From DATLFP01 sp035540955 (GTDB taxonomy: Bacteria > Actinomycetota > Acidimicrobiia > Acidimicrobiales > CADCSY01), in contig DATLFP010000033.1 in the NCBI GenBank assembly GCA_035540955.1, forward strand, positions 1 to 38,348: DNA of 38,348 nucleotides. Reading direction: 5' to 3'. Shown piece by piece: positions 16,310 to 24,485 of this stretch. A program made the position numbers and the translations under genes. The notes beneath the pieces were generated by a model, which was not told where the DNA came from, did no database searches, and was given only the letters and a program-made list of their open reading frames with translations. Numbering within the stretch: the stretch's first letter is position 1; each line of letters starts with the position of its first letter.

Positions 16310-17418
16310 CGGCGCTGTCGATCGGCCCGCTGGCGCTCGAGGTGCCGGTCGTCCTCGCCCCGATGGCGGGGGTGACGAACGCGGTGTTCCGCGGCCTGTG
16401 CCGACGGTACGGCGACGGCCTGTTCGTGAGCGAGATGGTCTCGGCCCGCGGGCTGATGGAGCGTGACGCGAAGTCGCTCGGGTTCGTGCGCTGGCCGGCG
16501 GGCGACGCCCACCGCAGCGTGCAGCTCTACGGCGTCGACCCCGACGCCGTGGCCGGCGGCGTGCGGGTCGTGGTCGACGAGCTCGGCGCCGATCACGTCG
16601 ACCTCAACTTCGGGTGTCCGGTCCCGAAGGTGACCCGCAAGGGCGGCGGCGCTGCGGTGCCGGCCCACCCGGTGCTGTTCGGGTCGATCGTGGGCGCCGC
16701 CGTGCGGGCCGCCGGCGAGGTCCCGGTGACGGTCAAGATGCGGATCGGCCTCCACGACCGGCTCGTCACCGCGTTCGATGCCGGCCGGATCGCGGAGGCG
16801 GAAGGGGCGGCGGCGGTCGCCCTCCACGCCCGCACCGCCGAGCAGCACTACTCGGGAGCGGCCCGCTGGGATGCCATCGCCGAGCTGAAGTCGGTGGTCA
16901 CCTCGGTGCCGGTGCTCGGCAACGGCGACATCTGGCGGGCGGAGGACGCGGTGCGGATGGTGCGCGAGACCGGGTGCGACGGCGTGGTGGTGGGGCGGGG
17001 TTGCCTGGGCCGGCCGTGGTTCTTCGCCGAGCTCCACGCCGCGCTCACCGGCCGGCCGCTCCCGCCGCCGCCGACCCTCGACGAGGTCGTCGACGTCGTC
17101 GCCGAGCACGCCCGGCTGCTCGTGGAAGCCGACGGCGAGCGTCCGGCGGTGCTCGCCATGCGCAAGCACCTGGGCTGGTACTTCCACGACGCCGCGCTCG
17201 GCGGCGGCCTGCGGCGATCCCTCATGGCCGCCGGGTCACAGGCCGAGCTCGAGCGGCTGCTCGAGGAGGTGCGAGCGACGGCCCGCCTCCCCGAGGGCCC
17301 GCCGCGGCCGCGGGGCCCATCGGCCGGTCCCCGGCGGGTCGTGCTCCCGGACGGTTGGCTCGACGCCGCCCTCGACCCCACCCCGCCGGCCGACGAGGTG
17401 ATGGCCGTCAGCGGCTGA
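16306..17418 (+). CDS. dusB: tRNA-dihydrouridine synthase (DusB-like)
   Basis: A 370-residue FMN enzyme that reduces specific uridines in tRNA to dihydrouridine. It shows VVLAPMAGVTN (15-25), the catalytic Cys104 in LNFGCPVPKVTRKGGGAA, the FMN phosphate-binding HARTAEQHYSGAA and GNGDIW segments of the TIM barrel, and the C-terminal helical tRNA-binding domain. GTG 16306 overlaps the maf stop by GTGA. A proline/arginine-rich stretch near 330-345 precedes the last segment, probably a flexible tail. Exact uridine specificity cannot be read. Confidence 0.9.
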   Translation: MTALSIGPLALEVPVVLAPMAGVTNAVFRGLCRRYGDGLFVSEMVSARGLMERDAKSLGFVRWPAGDAHRSVQLYGVDPDAVAGGVRVVVDELGADHVDLNFGCPVPKVTRKGGGAAVPAHPVLFGSIVGAAVRAAGEVPVTVKMRIGLHDRLVTAFDAGRIAEAEGAAAVALHARTAEQHYSGAARWDAIAELKSVVTSVPVLGNGDIWRAEDAVRMVRETGCDGVVVGRGCLGRPWFFAELHAALTGRPLPPPPTLDEVVDVVAEHARLLVEADGERPAVLAMRKHLGWYFHDAALGGGLRRSLMAAGSQAELERLLEEVRATARLPEGPPRPRGPSAGPRRVVLPDGWLDAALDPTPPADEVMAVSG

Positions 17419-17433
17419 CCGCCGCGGTGCCGT

Positions 17434-18687
17434 TCAGCGGCTGGACTGGGTGCCGACCCTGAGCTCCTTGAACGGGATGTCGCGGTCGACCTGCGGCTCC
17501 TTGGGGAGACCCAGCACGCGCTCGCCGATGATGTTGCGCTGCACCTCGTCGGTGCCGCCGGCGATGCGCGATGCCGGTGACGACAGCACCATGCCCGCCC
17601 ACCGCCCGCCGCGAGGATCGTCGGCGGACCACGCCTGGCCCCCGGCGCCGGCGATGGCGATCGCGAGATCGGACGACCGCCGCGACAGCAGCGCCCCGGC
17701 CAGCTTGGCGATGGACCCCTCGGGCCCAGGGGCCCGACCCGACTTGACCGCGGCCCGGATGCGCTGACCGATGTAGCCCATGATCTGCTGGCGCACGTAG
17801 AGGTCGGCGAGACCCTGGCGCACGACCGGGTCGCCGCTGACGCCCTGCTGCTGGGCGAGCCGGATGAGCGGCTTCACGCCTCCACTCCGGGCGCCCCCGC
17901 CGCCGGCGCCGATCGCCACCCGCTCGTTCATGAGCATGGCGATCGCGCACCGCCATCCGTCGTCGACCTCGCCGATGCGCCACGCGTCGGGCACCCGCAC
18001 GCCGGTGAAGAACACCTCGTTGAAGCCCGACCCGCCGTTCATCTGCCGGAGCGGGCGCACCTCGACCCCTGGCGCCTTGAAGTCGATGATGAACATCGTG
18101 ATGCCGCGGTGCTTCGGGTTGTCGGGGTTCGTTCGGGCGATGATGGCCCCGTAGTCCGACATCTGCGCGCCGGTGGTCCACACCTTCTGGCCGTTGATGA
18201 TCCACTCGTCGCCGTCGCGCTCGGCCCGCGTCTGGAGGCTGGCGACGTCGGAGCCGGCGCCGGGCTCGGAGAACAGCTGCGACCAGATCTCCTCGCCCCG
18301 CAGCGCCTTGCCGACGTACCGCTCGCGCTGCTCGTCGGTCCCGAACTCGAGCATCGTGGGGATCACCATCCCGAGGCCGATCGTGTAGACGCCCGTCGGG
18401 AGCTCGTAGCCGGCGGCCTCCTCGTTGAACACGCGCTGGTGCTCGGCGGTGAGGCCCTGCCCCCACGGCTCGGGCCAGGTGATCCCGGCCAGACCGGCGT
18501 AGTAGAGCGCGGCCTGGAACGCCTTCTGGGTCGGCAGGTCGGCGATGGTCGCCTCCCACTCGAGCCCGTCGTCGTCGCTGCGGGCCTTGCGCTTCGGCGC
18601 ATGTGCGGCGAGGAAGGCCCGCGCCTTCTCGCGGAACGCCGCCAGCTCCGGCGTGTCGGTCGTCTCCAGCTGGTCTGTCGCGGTCAT
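17434..18687 (-). CDS. Acyl-CoA dehydrogenase (actinobacterial FadE type)
   Basis: A 417-residue acyl-CoA dehydrogenase. Landmarks: FSEPGAGSDVAS (near 142-153), INGQKVWTTGAQ, and the C-terminal SRIAGGTDEVQRNIIGERVLG. The position of the MCAD catalytic Glu (YEGT) is Gly (AGGT). The candidate base is Glu in LMNERVAIG, which aligns with the isovaleryl-type position. It is preceded by AAGGA about 7 nt before the ATG. The gene follows the sulfotransferase by 41 nt and could be the last gene of the leftward dehalogenase/sulfatase operon, or independently transcribed. Related FadE enzymes occur in steroid and branched-acid catabolism. Confidence 0.88.
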   Translation of the reverse strand: MTATDQLETTDTPELAAFREKARAFLAAHAPKRKARSDDDGLEWEATIADLPTQKAFQAALYYAGLAGITWPEPWGQGLTAEHQRVFNEEAAGYELPTGVYTIGLGMVIPTMLEFGTDEQRERYVGKALRGEEIWSQLFSEPGAGSDVASLQTRAERDGDEWIINGQKVWTTGAQMSDYGAIIARTNPDNPKHRGITMFIIDFKAPGVEVRPLRQMNGGSGFNEVFFTGVRVPDAWRIGEVDDGWRCAIAMLMNERVAIGAGGGGARSGGVKPLIRLAQQQGVSGDPVVRQGLADLYVRQQIMGYIGQRIRAAVKSGRAPGPEGSIAKLAGALLSRRSSDLAIAIAGAGGQAWSADDPRGGRWAGMVLSSPASRIAGGTDEVQRNIIGERVLGLPKEPQVDRDIPFKELRVGTQSSR

Positions 18688-18728
18688 CTGTGGTCCTTCC
18701 GTCCGTCGCGCATCATGCCGCGTCCGGC

Positions 18729-19376
18729 TCAGCCGGCGTCGAGCCCGAACATGCGCCGGAACTCGGCGCGGTCGTTGACGTTGGGGAACGGCTCGTCGGG
18801 GACGTCGACGCCGAGGAACGCGCACAGCGGCTCCCAGCCCTGGACCACGTCGAACTCGAGGAGGCGGTCGGCGGGCACGGCGGCCCTGACGGCCGCGTTG
18901 TGGCGCTCGTACGCCGCGATGATCTCGGCGTCGCTCATCGTTGCGAGGTCGGGCCCGAAGCTGCGGTCGCGCACGACGAGGCTGGCCATCTCGCCCAGCG
19001 CCGCGAACCCGGGGGGCAGCTCGACGTCCTCGGGTTGGGGCCGGGTCATGACCTCGAAGATCGTGTCCCGGAAGCTGGCGAACCAGACCTCGGCCGGCCG
19101 CACCGACAACAGCACCTTGGCCTCCGGGTACGCCGCCATCAGCTCCTGCCAGAACGCGCACGCCGGCCAGTCGACCGTGGCCCGGTAGCCGTCGAAGAGG
19201 GCGTCGAAGTCGACGGCCTCGCCCCGAGCCGCCGCCGACCACACGGGGGCGTGCTCGACGTGGGCGAACACCTCCATCATGTGGTAGCAGCGGTCGAAGC
19301 CGAGCCGCTCGAGCGCCGTCTTGGTCGAGAGGGTGCCGGTGCGCCCGAACCCGGCGCCGATCACGTCGAGGGTCAC
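18729..19376 (-). CDS. Sulfotransferase family protein
   Basis: A 215-residue protein. The N-terminal GAGFGRTGTLSTKTALERLG (7-26) is the 5'-phosphosulfate-binding loop of the PAPS sulfotransferase fold (Sulfotransfer_4 type). KVLLSVRPAEVWFASF, in mid-protein, is the 3'-phosphate-binding segment. Enzymes of this group transfer sulfate from PAPS to small molecules, but many are uncharacterised. GTG 19376 begins 26 nt after the haloalkane dehalogenase stop, so it probably belongs to that operon. Its presence beside sulfatases suggests sulfate esters are both made and removed here; the acceptor is unknown. Confidence 0.8.
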   Translation of the reverse strand: MTLDVIGAGFGRTGTLSTKTALERLGFDRCYHMMEVFAHVEHAPVWSAAARGEAVDFDALFDGYRATVDWPACAFWQELMAAYPEAKVLLSVRPAEVWFASFRDTIFEVMTRPQPEDVELPPGFAALGEMASLVVRDRSFGPDLATMSDAEIIAAYERHNAAVRAAVPADRLLEFDVVQGWEPLCAFLGVDVPDEPFPNVNDRAEFRRMFGLDAG

Positions 19377-19402
19377 GCGCTCAGCGTCGCACAGCCACCG
19401 TC

Positions 19403-20449
19403 TCAGCGGGGCGTGGCGGCGATCAGCTCATTGATGCGGCGAGCCAGATCGGGGCCCTCGTCCTCCTGAAGGAAGTGACGGGCGTCCTCGTAGGCGTGAT
19501 GCGGCATGCCCCTGGCGCCGGGCGGCACATCCCGCAGCTCGGCCTGGATCTCCTCTGCGCCGAGCACCTCGTCGGCCCGCCCCCACAGCGTCAGCACCGG
19601 CCGCTCGAAGCCGTCGAGCACGGCCTTGGCGGCATGGTTGGTCGGGGCCACACCGATGGTGTTGATCAGCGACGGGAACGCCCGCACCCCAGCCATGTGC
19701 AGCCGGGTGGGGAACGGCGCGTCGTAGGCCGCGAGCTCGGCGGACGAGAGGGTCACCCTCGTCCCCCAGTCGACGACCTCCGACGGCCTGAACCGCGAGC
19801 CGATCAGGGTGTAGTTCGCCCACCGGCCGAATCGCGCCAGGTTGTGCTCGGGATCGGCGGGGTCGGTGAACGGGAAGCGCAGCGAGGGGTCGGGGTCGAG
19901 CGTCTCGGGGAGCTGGAGGGGGACGAACCCCTCGGGCACGAGCGGGAGGCGGCCGTTGGCGACCACCAGGCGCGCGAAGCGGTCGGGCTGGTTCCCGACG
20001 ATGCGCAGCCCGATGAGGCTGCCCCAGTCCTGGACGAAGATCGTGATGTCGCGCAGAGCGAGCACGTCGAGCAGCTCTTCGACCCAGCTGATGTGCTGGT
20101 GGTAGCTGTAGTCGGCGATCTGCACCGGCTTGTCCGAGCGACCCATGCCCATGTGATCCAGCGCGATCACCCGCTGGCCGGCGGCGGCGAGCACCGGGAT
20201 CATCTTCCGGTAGAGGTAGCTCCACGTCGGCTGGCCGTGGAGGAGGAGCACGACCTCGCCATCGCGCGGCCCCTCGTCGACGTAGTGCATGCGGAGGCCG
20301 TCAACGGTCGCGTAGTGGGGCTCGAACGCGAAGCCGGGCAGGCCCTCGAAGCACGAGTCGGGCGTACGGGCGAACGGCCGCCCCGAGTCGGTCCGGAGGA
20401 TCTCGGCGCCCCTGGTGTCGACATCGGGCGGCAGGTTCAGCTCGGTCAC
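19403..20449 (-). CDS. Haloalkane dehalogenase-like alpha/beta hydrolase (HLD-I)
   Basis: A 348-residue alpha/beta hydrolase close to DhlA/DmbB. The catalytic set is visible: nucleophile Asp141 with halide-binding Trp142 in VQDWGS, acid Asp293 in WGRADEVLG, His325 in ARHFLQED. A second Trp (Trp210) lies in the cap and could be the other halide ligand. HGQPTWSYLYRKM is the family oxyanion-hole segment. Compared with the second copy at 24482 it has about 28 extra N-terminal residues and a longer cap insert (about 171-205). The GTG start overlaps the stop of a 25-codon ORF and has no good ribosome-binding site, so it relies on coupling. Confidence 0.88.
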   Translation of the reverse strand: MTELNLPPDVDTRGAEILRTDSGRPFARTPDSCFEGLPGFAFEPHYATVDGLRMHYVDEGPRDGEVVLLLHGQPTWSYLYRKMIPVLAAAGQRVIALDHMGMGRSDKPVQIADYSYHQHISWVEELLDVLALRDITIFVQDWGSLIGLRIVGNQPDRFARLVVANGRLPLVPEGFVPLQLPETLDPDPSLRFPFTDPADPEHNLARFGRWANYTLIGSRFRPSEVVDWGTRVTLSSAELAAYDAPFPTRLHMAGVRAFPSLINTIGVAPTNHAAKAVLDGFERPVLTLWGRADEVLGAEEIQAELRDVPPGARGMPHHAYEDARHFLQEDEGPDLARRINELIAATPR

Positions 20450-20523
20450 GAGCCGATCCGTCCCAGCACGGCGTCGACGCAGTCGTCGGGGGCGTCCGGT
20501 GTGCGGATGACCCCGTCGCTCAC
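20446..20523 (-). CDS. 25-codon coupling ORF between DinB and dehalogenase genes
   Basis: GTG 20523 overlaps the DinB stop (GTGA), and its own TGA overlaps the dehalogenase GTG (GTGA). It therefore bridges exactly the 70-nt gap between two genes in a third frame. The peptide begins VSDGVIRTPD; RTPD is also the hallmark near the N-terminus of HLD-I dehalogenases (both copies here carry it). It could be a re-initiation leader, or a remnant of an earlier dehalogenase start. Expression is not shown. Confidence 0.4.
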   Translation of the reverse strand: MSDGVIRTPDAPDDCVDAVLGRIGS

Positions 20524-21092
20524 GACGTCATGCCCTGGAGGCCGACGAGGGCGCGAGCGTGCTCGATCTCGCCCATGTGGCGCAGGCCGTGCTGGTAGAT
20601 CCAGCACTCGATCCCGTCGAGGCGCATGATCCCGGCCTCGCCGGCGACCCGGGCGCTGTAGGTCGAGGCGATCTGGGGCGGGAACGGCCGGGCCACGACC
20701 ACCTCGGTGAGCGTCGCCGGGTCGAGGTCGGCCAGCCACGACTCGGTCTTGGCGAACACCGCGGCCATGTACTCCTGGAACGCGCCGTAGTCGCCGATGC
20801 GCTGGCCCACCATCTCCTCCACGGTCTTGTGCTTGCCGTGATCGGCGATCGACAGCCCCATGCGCTCGGCCCAGCCGTCGTCGTAGACCATCGGCCCCGC
20901 GCCGAGCATCGTGGCCGAGCCGTCCTCGATCTGCACGAGGTGGAACAGCGAGAAGGCGATGGGGAGCACCGGCTCGCGCTCCACGTGGTTCACGTGGTCG
21001 AGGTCCATCGTGGCGACCGCGTCCTCCCACAGCGAGTGCATCGCCCGCATGCGGCGGCGGAGGGAGTCGAGGATCAGCGCATGGTCGGTCAC
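20520..21092 (-). CDS. DinB superfamily protein
   Basis: A 190-residue helical protein. His51 in LFHLVQIEDG and the HGLRHMGEIEHAR cluster (168-180) form the probable three-His metal site of DinB proteins. GTG 21092 is preferred because AAGGAG, at the end of the sulfatase gene, lies 8 nt upstream; an alternative GTG at 21101 overlaps the sulfatase stop but leaves no room for that site. It lies between the sulfatase and dehalogenase in a tight leftward operon, so a thiol-dependent step on the same substrate is plausible but unproved. Confidence 0.72.
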   Translation of the reverse strand: MTDHALILDSLRRRMRAMHSLWEDAVATMDLDHVNHVEREPVLPIAFSLFHLVQIEDGSATMLGAGPMVYDDGWAERMGLSIADHGKHKTVEEMVGQRIGDYGAFQEYMAAVFAKTESWLADLDPATLTEVVVARPFPPQIASTYSARVAGEAGIMRLDGIECWIYQHGLRHMGEIEHARALVGLQGMTS

Positions 21093-21097
21093 GTCGG

Positions 21098-23362
21098 TCA
21101 CTCCTTGCTCAGCTCGGTACGGGCGATGGCGGCAACATCGGCGGCGTCGGCCCGGCTGCGGACCCGGAACGCGATGCGGTGGATGGTGCCGGTGAACGCG
21201 AACGGCGGCTCGTAGTCCTCGACCACGGGCGACAGTCCGTCGCGCCCGACATCGAGCCCGGTCGATCCGAGCATGCGCACGAGGCGGGGGATGTCGACGC
21301 GGGCCACGTCGTCCCCGTCGACGGCGATCGTGAGCGCGCCGCCGGCGCCGTCGCGCTGGAACCGGGCGGTGAGCTCGTGGCGGCCGGGCGGGAGAGCCAC
21401 CGGCGCCGAGGCGCGGTGGTGGGTGCCGAGCGCGTTGTAGTCGAACGTGAGCGCGCCGTCGTGCACGAAGAACGAGTGACCGACGTTGTGGCCGCCCCGG
21501 GCGTAGAGCACGCCCTCGACGCCGCCGTCGGGCACCTCGACCTCCGCGGTCACGGTCCAGTTCCGGCCCCCGAGCGGCGGGCAGGCGTCGGCCGGCACGT
21601 GGGTGACGGGCGGGAAGTAGACGTACTCGTCGCGAGCGTGCACCGTCCCCGGTCGCGGCGGGCCCCCGAACAGCTCGATGGTCCGGTCGTCGAGCGGGAG
21701 CACCCCGTGCTGGCCGGCCTCGGCCCACCACGCGTCGACGAGCGCCCGGAGCCGTTCGGGCTGCTCGGCGGCGAGATCGTGGCACTCGGAGAAGTCCTCG
21801 TCGAGGTGGAACAGGCCCCAGCGGTCGGCGTCGAAGGACTGGCCGGCGTCGTGATACGTGGTCGCCTTCCACCCGTCGGCCCACAGGCCGCGGTGGCCCA
21901 TCTGCTCGAAGTACTGGATCGTGCGCGGCGGCGCGGCGTCGGCGTCGTCGAAGGTCGACCGGAACGACGCGCCGTGCATCGGCAGCTGGGCCACGCCGTG
22001 GTGGTGGCCGAGCACCGGGGCGCCGACGGCGTCGAGCACGGTCGGCGTCACGTCGACCACGTGGCAGAACTGCCGGCGGATCTCACCGCGAGCGCGGATC
22101 CCCGCCGGCCAGTGGACCACGAACGGGTCGCGCACACCTCCCCCGTAGGTGTTCTGCTTGTACCACCGCAGCGGGCTGTTGCCGGCCTGGGCCCAGCCCC
22201 ATGGATAGTTGGAGTGCGAGTGGGGTCCGCCGATGTCGTCGAGCCGGCCACTGCTGACGATCTCGTCGATGTCCTCGCGCGCGCCGTTGAAGAAGCTGAA
22301 CTCGTCGAAGGTGCCGTAGGGGCCGCCCTCGCGTGACGCGCCGTTGTCGGACAGGACCATCAACAGGGTGTTGTCGAGCAGGCCCCGGCGCTCGAGAAAC
22401 CCGGCGAGGCGACCGATCTGCTCGTCGGTGTGCTCGAGCATGGCGGCGAACGCCTCCTGCAGACGCGCCGAGAACGCCCGCTGGTTGTCGGTGAGGTCGG
22501 TCCACGCCGGCACCCCGGGGTTGGGCGGGGCCAGCGTGGTGCCGGAGGGCACGACGCCGAGCTCGAGCTGGCGGGCGAACCACCGCTCCCGGGCGGCGTC
22601 GTAGCCGTCGTCGAACCGTCCCCGCCACCGCTCCCGGTGCTCGCGGGGCGCCTGGTGGGGGGCGTGGGTGGCGCCGAAGGCCAGGTAGAGGAAGAACGGC
22701 CGGTCGGGCCGGATCGACTGGAGGTCGCCGATCCAGCCGGTGGCGCGGTCGACGATGTCCTCCGACACGTGGTAGCCGTCCTCGGGACGGCCCGGCGGGT
22801 CGACGTGGCCGTTGTCGCTCGTGAGCTCGGGGTGGAACTGGTCGGTCTCGCCCTGGAGGAACCCGTAGAACCGGTCGAAGCCCTTCTGCAGCGGCCAGTT
22901 GGTGTGGGGACCGGCGGCCGAGCACTCGTCCATCGGCGCCAGGTGCCACTTGCCGGCGGCGTAGGTGGCGTAGCCGTGGGCCCGGAGGTGCTCGGCGACG
23001 GTGGCCGCCCGCGGGCTGATGCCGCCCCGCATGTGGGGGAAGCCCGTCGACCAGTTCGACACCCCGCGCATGCCCACGGCGTGGTGGTTCCGACCGGTGA
23101 GCAGGGCGGCGCGCGACGGGGAGCAGAGGGCCGTGGTGTGAAAGCCCGTGTAGCGGAGGCCGTTGGCGGCGAGGCGGTCGACGTGGGGGGTCGCCAGCTC
23201 GGAGCCGTAGCAGCCGAAGTGGGCGAAGCCGGTGTCGTCGAGGACGACCATGACCACGTTGGGGCCGCCGAGGCCGGCCGGCGGGTTCGGCCACCACGGT
23301 TCGGACTCCTGGTAGGTGCGCCCGATGCGACCCGGGAAGTCGGGCTCGCTCGGCGTGGTCAT
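21098..23362 (-). CDS. Arylsulfatase (formylglycine-type), large
   Basis: A 754-residue type I sulfatase. The Cys80-x-Pro-Ser-Arg motif in ALCSPSRAALLTGR is the site converted to formylglycine. Metal and sulfate ligands are visible: Asp42-Asp43 (VVLDDTG), Lys138 and His140 (AAGKWHL), His233 (GATHAPH), Asp339-Asn340 (LSDNGAS). No signal peptide is seen, so it is cytoplasmic or exported without one. The C-terminal beta-rich part (about 590-754, with LYARGGHNVGHSFFV) is typical of long actinobacterial and Pseudomonas-like AtsA arylsulfatases. A formylglycine-generating enzyme must be encoded elsewhere. ATG overlaps the upstream gene stop (ATGA). Confidence 0.92.
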   Translation of the reverse strand: MTTPSEPDFPGRIGRTYQESEPWWPNPPAGLGGPNVVMVVLDDTGFAHFGCYGSELATPHVDRLAANGLRYTGFHTTALCSPSRAALLTGRNHHAVGMRGVSNWSTGFPHMRGGISPRAATVAEHLRAHGYATYAAGKWHLAPMDECSAAGPHTNWPLQKGFDRFYGFLQGETDQFHPELTSDNGHVDPPGRPEDGYHVSEDIVDRATGWIGDLQSIRPDRPFFLYLAFGATHAPHQAPREHRERWRGRFDDGYDAARERWFARQLELGVVPSGTTLAPPNPGVPAWTDLTDNQRAFSARLQEAFAAMLEHTDEQIGRLAGFLERRGLLDNTLLMVLSDNGASREGGPYGTFDEFSFFNGAREDIDEIVSSGRLDDIGGPHSHSNYPWGWAQAGNSPLRWYKQNTYGGGVRDPFVVHWPAGIRARGEIRRQFCHVVDVTPTVLDAVGAPVLGHHHGVAQLPMHGASFRSTFDDADAAPPRTIQYFEQMGHRGLWADGWKATTYHDAGQSFDADRWGLFHLDEDFSECHDLAAEQPERLRALVDAWWAEAGQHGVLPLDDRTIELFGGPPRPGTVHARDEYVYFPPVTHVPADACPPLGGRNWTVTAEVEVPDGGVEGVLYARGGHNVGHSFFVHDGALTFDYNALGTHHRASAPVALPPGRHELTARFQRDGAGGALTIAVDGDDVARVDIPRLVRMLGSTGLDVGRDGLSPVVEDYEPPFAFTGTIHRIAFRVRSRADAADVAAIARTELSKE

Positions 23363-23835
23363 GCGGGGCTCACCTCGCTCTCGGTCAACCGCTCCAGCCG
23401 GGCCACGAAGAGGGGCCCGTAGTCCCACACCAGCTGATGGCCGTCGAGGCGCCGGGTGACGACGACGCCCGGCATCCCGACCGGCCGCAGGGTGTGCACG
23501 CCGTCCTCGAAGGTGCAGACGACCGAGATCGGCACGCCCGCCGGCGTCACGTCGTTCACCCCGCCCTCGGCGGTGCCGTCGGCCCGCATGTCGTGGACCA
23601 CCCCGCCGGCGGTGACCACGACGCGGTCACCGCACTGCTCGATGCGCTCGACGTGGTCGAGGGGACGGTCGAGGTCGCCGTCCTTCCACTCGACGGCCAC
23701 GACCCGCCAGAGACCCCGCAGGTCGGGGATGCCGGGGGCCAGCGGCTCGGTGCAGCCGGCGAGGACGGGCGGCGGCATCACCTCGCCGTAGCCGCCGTCG
23801 GGGGTGTGGGCCACGGCGATGTCGTCCGCCCTCAT
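23359..23835 (-). CDS. Conserved hypothetical, beta-rich (calycin-like?) protein
   Basis: I do not recognise this 158-residue protein. It has no signal peptide or membrane segment. After about 35 residues it reads as alternating beta strands: LRGLWRVVAVEW, HVERIEQCGDRVVVTAGG, GVPISVVCTFEDGVHTL, GVVVTRRLDGHQLVWDYG. This is a pattern compatible with a small lipocalin/calycin barrel. It is the first gene of the leftward sulfatase-dehalogenase operon, coupled to the sulfatase by ATGA overlap, and has a TAGGTT leaderless box 6 nt before its ATG. A substrate-binding or small hydrolase role for a lipophilic compound is only a guess. Confidence 0.6.
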   Translation of the reverse strand: MRADDIAVAHTPDGGYGEVMPPPVLAGCTEPLAPGIPDLRGLWRVVAVEWKDGDLDRPLDHVERIEQCGDRVVVTAGGVVHDMRADGTAEGGVNDVTPAGVPISVVCTFEDGVHTLRPVGMPGVVVTRRLDGHQLVWDYGPLFVARLERLTESEVSPA

Positions 23836-23841
23836 GCCGCG

Positions 23842-23881
23842 AACCTAAGTAGTGACATACCCGCTGTCAATAGTTTATCGT
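23842..23881. promoter_or_regulatory. TetR divergon promoter/operator
   Basis: Leftward box TAGGTT (23847-23842) lies 6 nt before the ATG at 23835. Rightward box TATCGT (23876-23881) lies 7 nt before the tetR ATG at 23889. Between them, near -35 of both, is an inverted repeat TGACA-N7-TGTCA (23853-23869), a good candidate operator for the adjacent TetR regulator. The region is conspicuously AT-richer than its flanks. Confidence 0.6.
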
Positions 23882-23888
23882 CAGAGCC

Positions 23889-24485
23889 ATGACAGCCCAG
23901 GAGGTGGAGGTCGACGGCCGTCGACTCCGCCGCGAGCAGAACCGCGAGGCGGTGATCGACGCTCTTCTCGCGCTCTTCGGGGAGGGCAACTACTCCCCGA
24001 GCGCCGCGGAGATCGCGGAGCGGGCCGGCATCTCGGCCCGCTCGCTGTTCCGCTACTTCGACGACGTGGACGACCTCAACCGCGCCGCCATCGAGCGGCA
24101 GCTGGCGACGATCGGGCCGCTGCGCGACCCGGGGGTCGGTGCGGACGCGCCGACGACGGCCAAGATCGACGCGCTCGTCGCCTCCCGAGTCCGCATGCAC
24201 GAGGCCGCCGGCGGCGCAGCGCGCGCCGCCCGCGCCTGCGCCCACCGCCATCCGGTGATCGCGGCACAGCTCGAGGACGCCCGCCGCTACCTGCGCCGCC
24301 AGATCATCCGCCTCTTCGAGCCCGAGGCCGGCGACCAACCCGCGCTGCTCGCCGTGCTCGACGCCCTGTGCTCCTTCGAGACCTACGAGCTGCTCCGGCA
24401 CGGCAACGGGCTCTCCACCGCCCGCACCGAAGCCGCACTCGTCGAGGCCATGACCGCGCTGCTCCAACCCGAGGAGACCCGATGA
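23889..24485 (+). CDS. TetR family transcriptional regulator
   Basis: A 198-residue one-component repressor. The N-terminal helix-turn-helix spans about 20-65, with EIAERAGISARSLFRYFDD matching the TetR recognition region. The remainder is an all-helical ligand-binding and dimerisation domain. The gene sits at the centre of two divergent catabolic arms and its stop overlaps the dehalogenase ATG (ATGA). It therefore probably controls itself, the rightward HLD-SRPBCC-sulfatase arm and the leftward sulfatase-DinB-HLD arm from the shared 40-bp region. The inducer is presumably a pathway substrate; unknown. Confidence 0.88.
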   Translation: MTAQEVEVDGRRLRREQNREAVIDALLALFGEGNYSPSAAEIAERAGISARSLFRYFDDVDDLNRAAIERQLATIGPLRDPGVGADAPTTAKIDALVASRVRMHEAAGGAARAARACAHRHPVIAAQLEDARRYLRRQIIRLFEPEAGDQPALLAVLDALCSFETYELLRHGNGLSTARTEAALVEAMTALLQPEETR

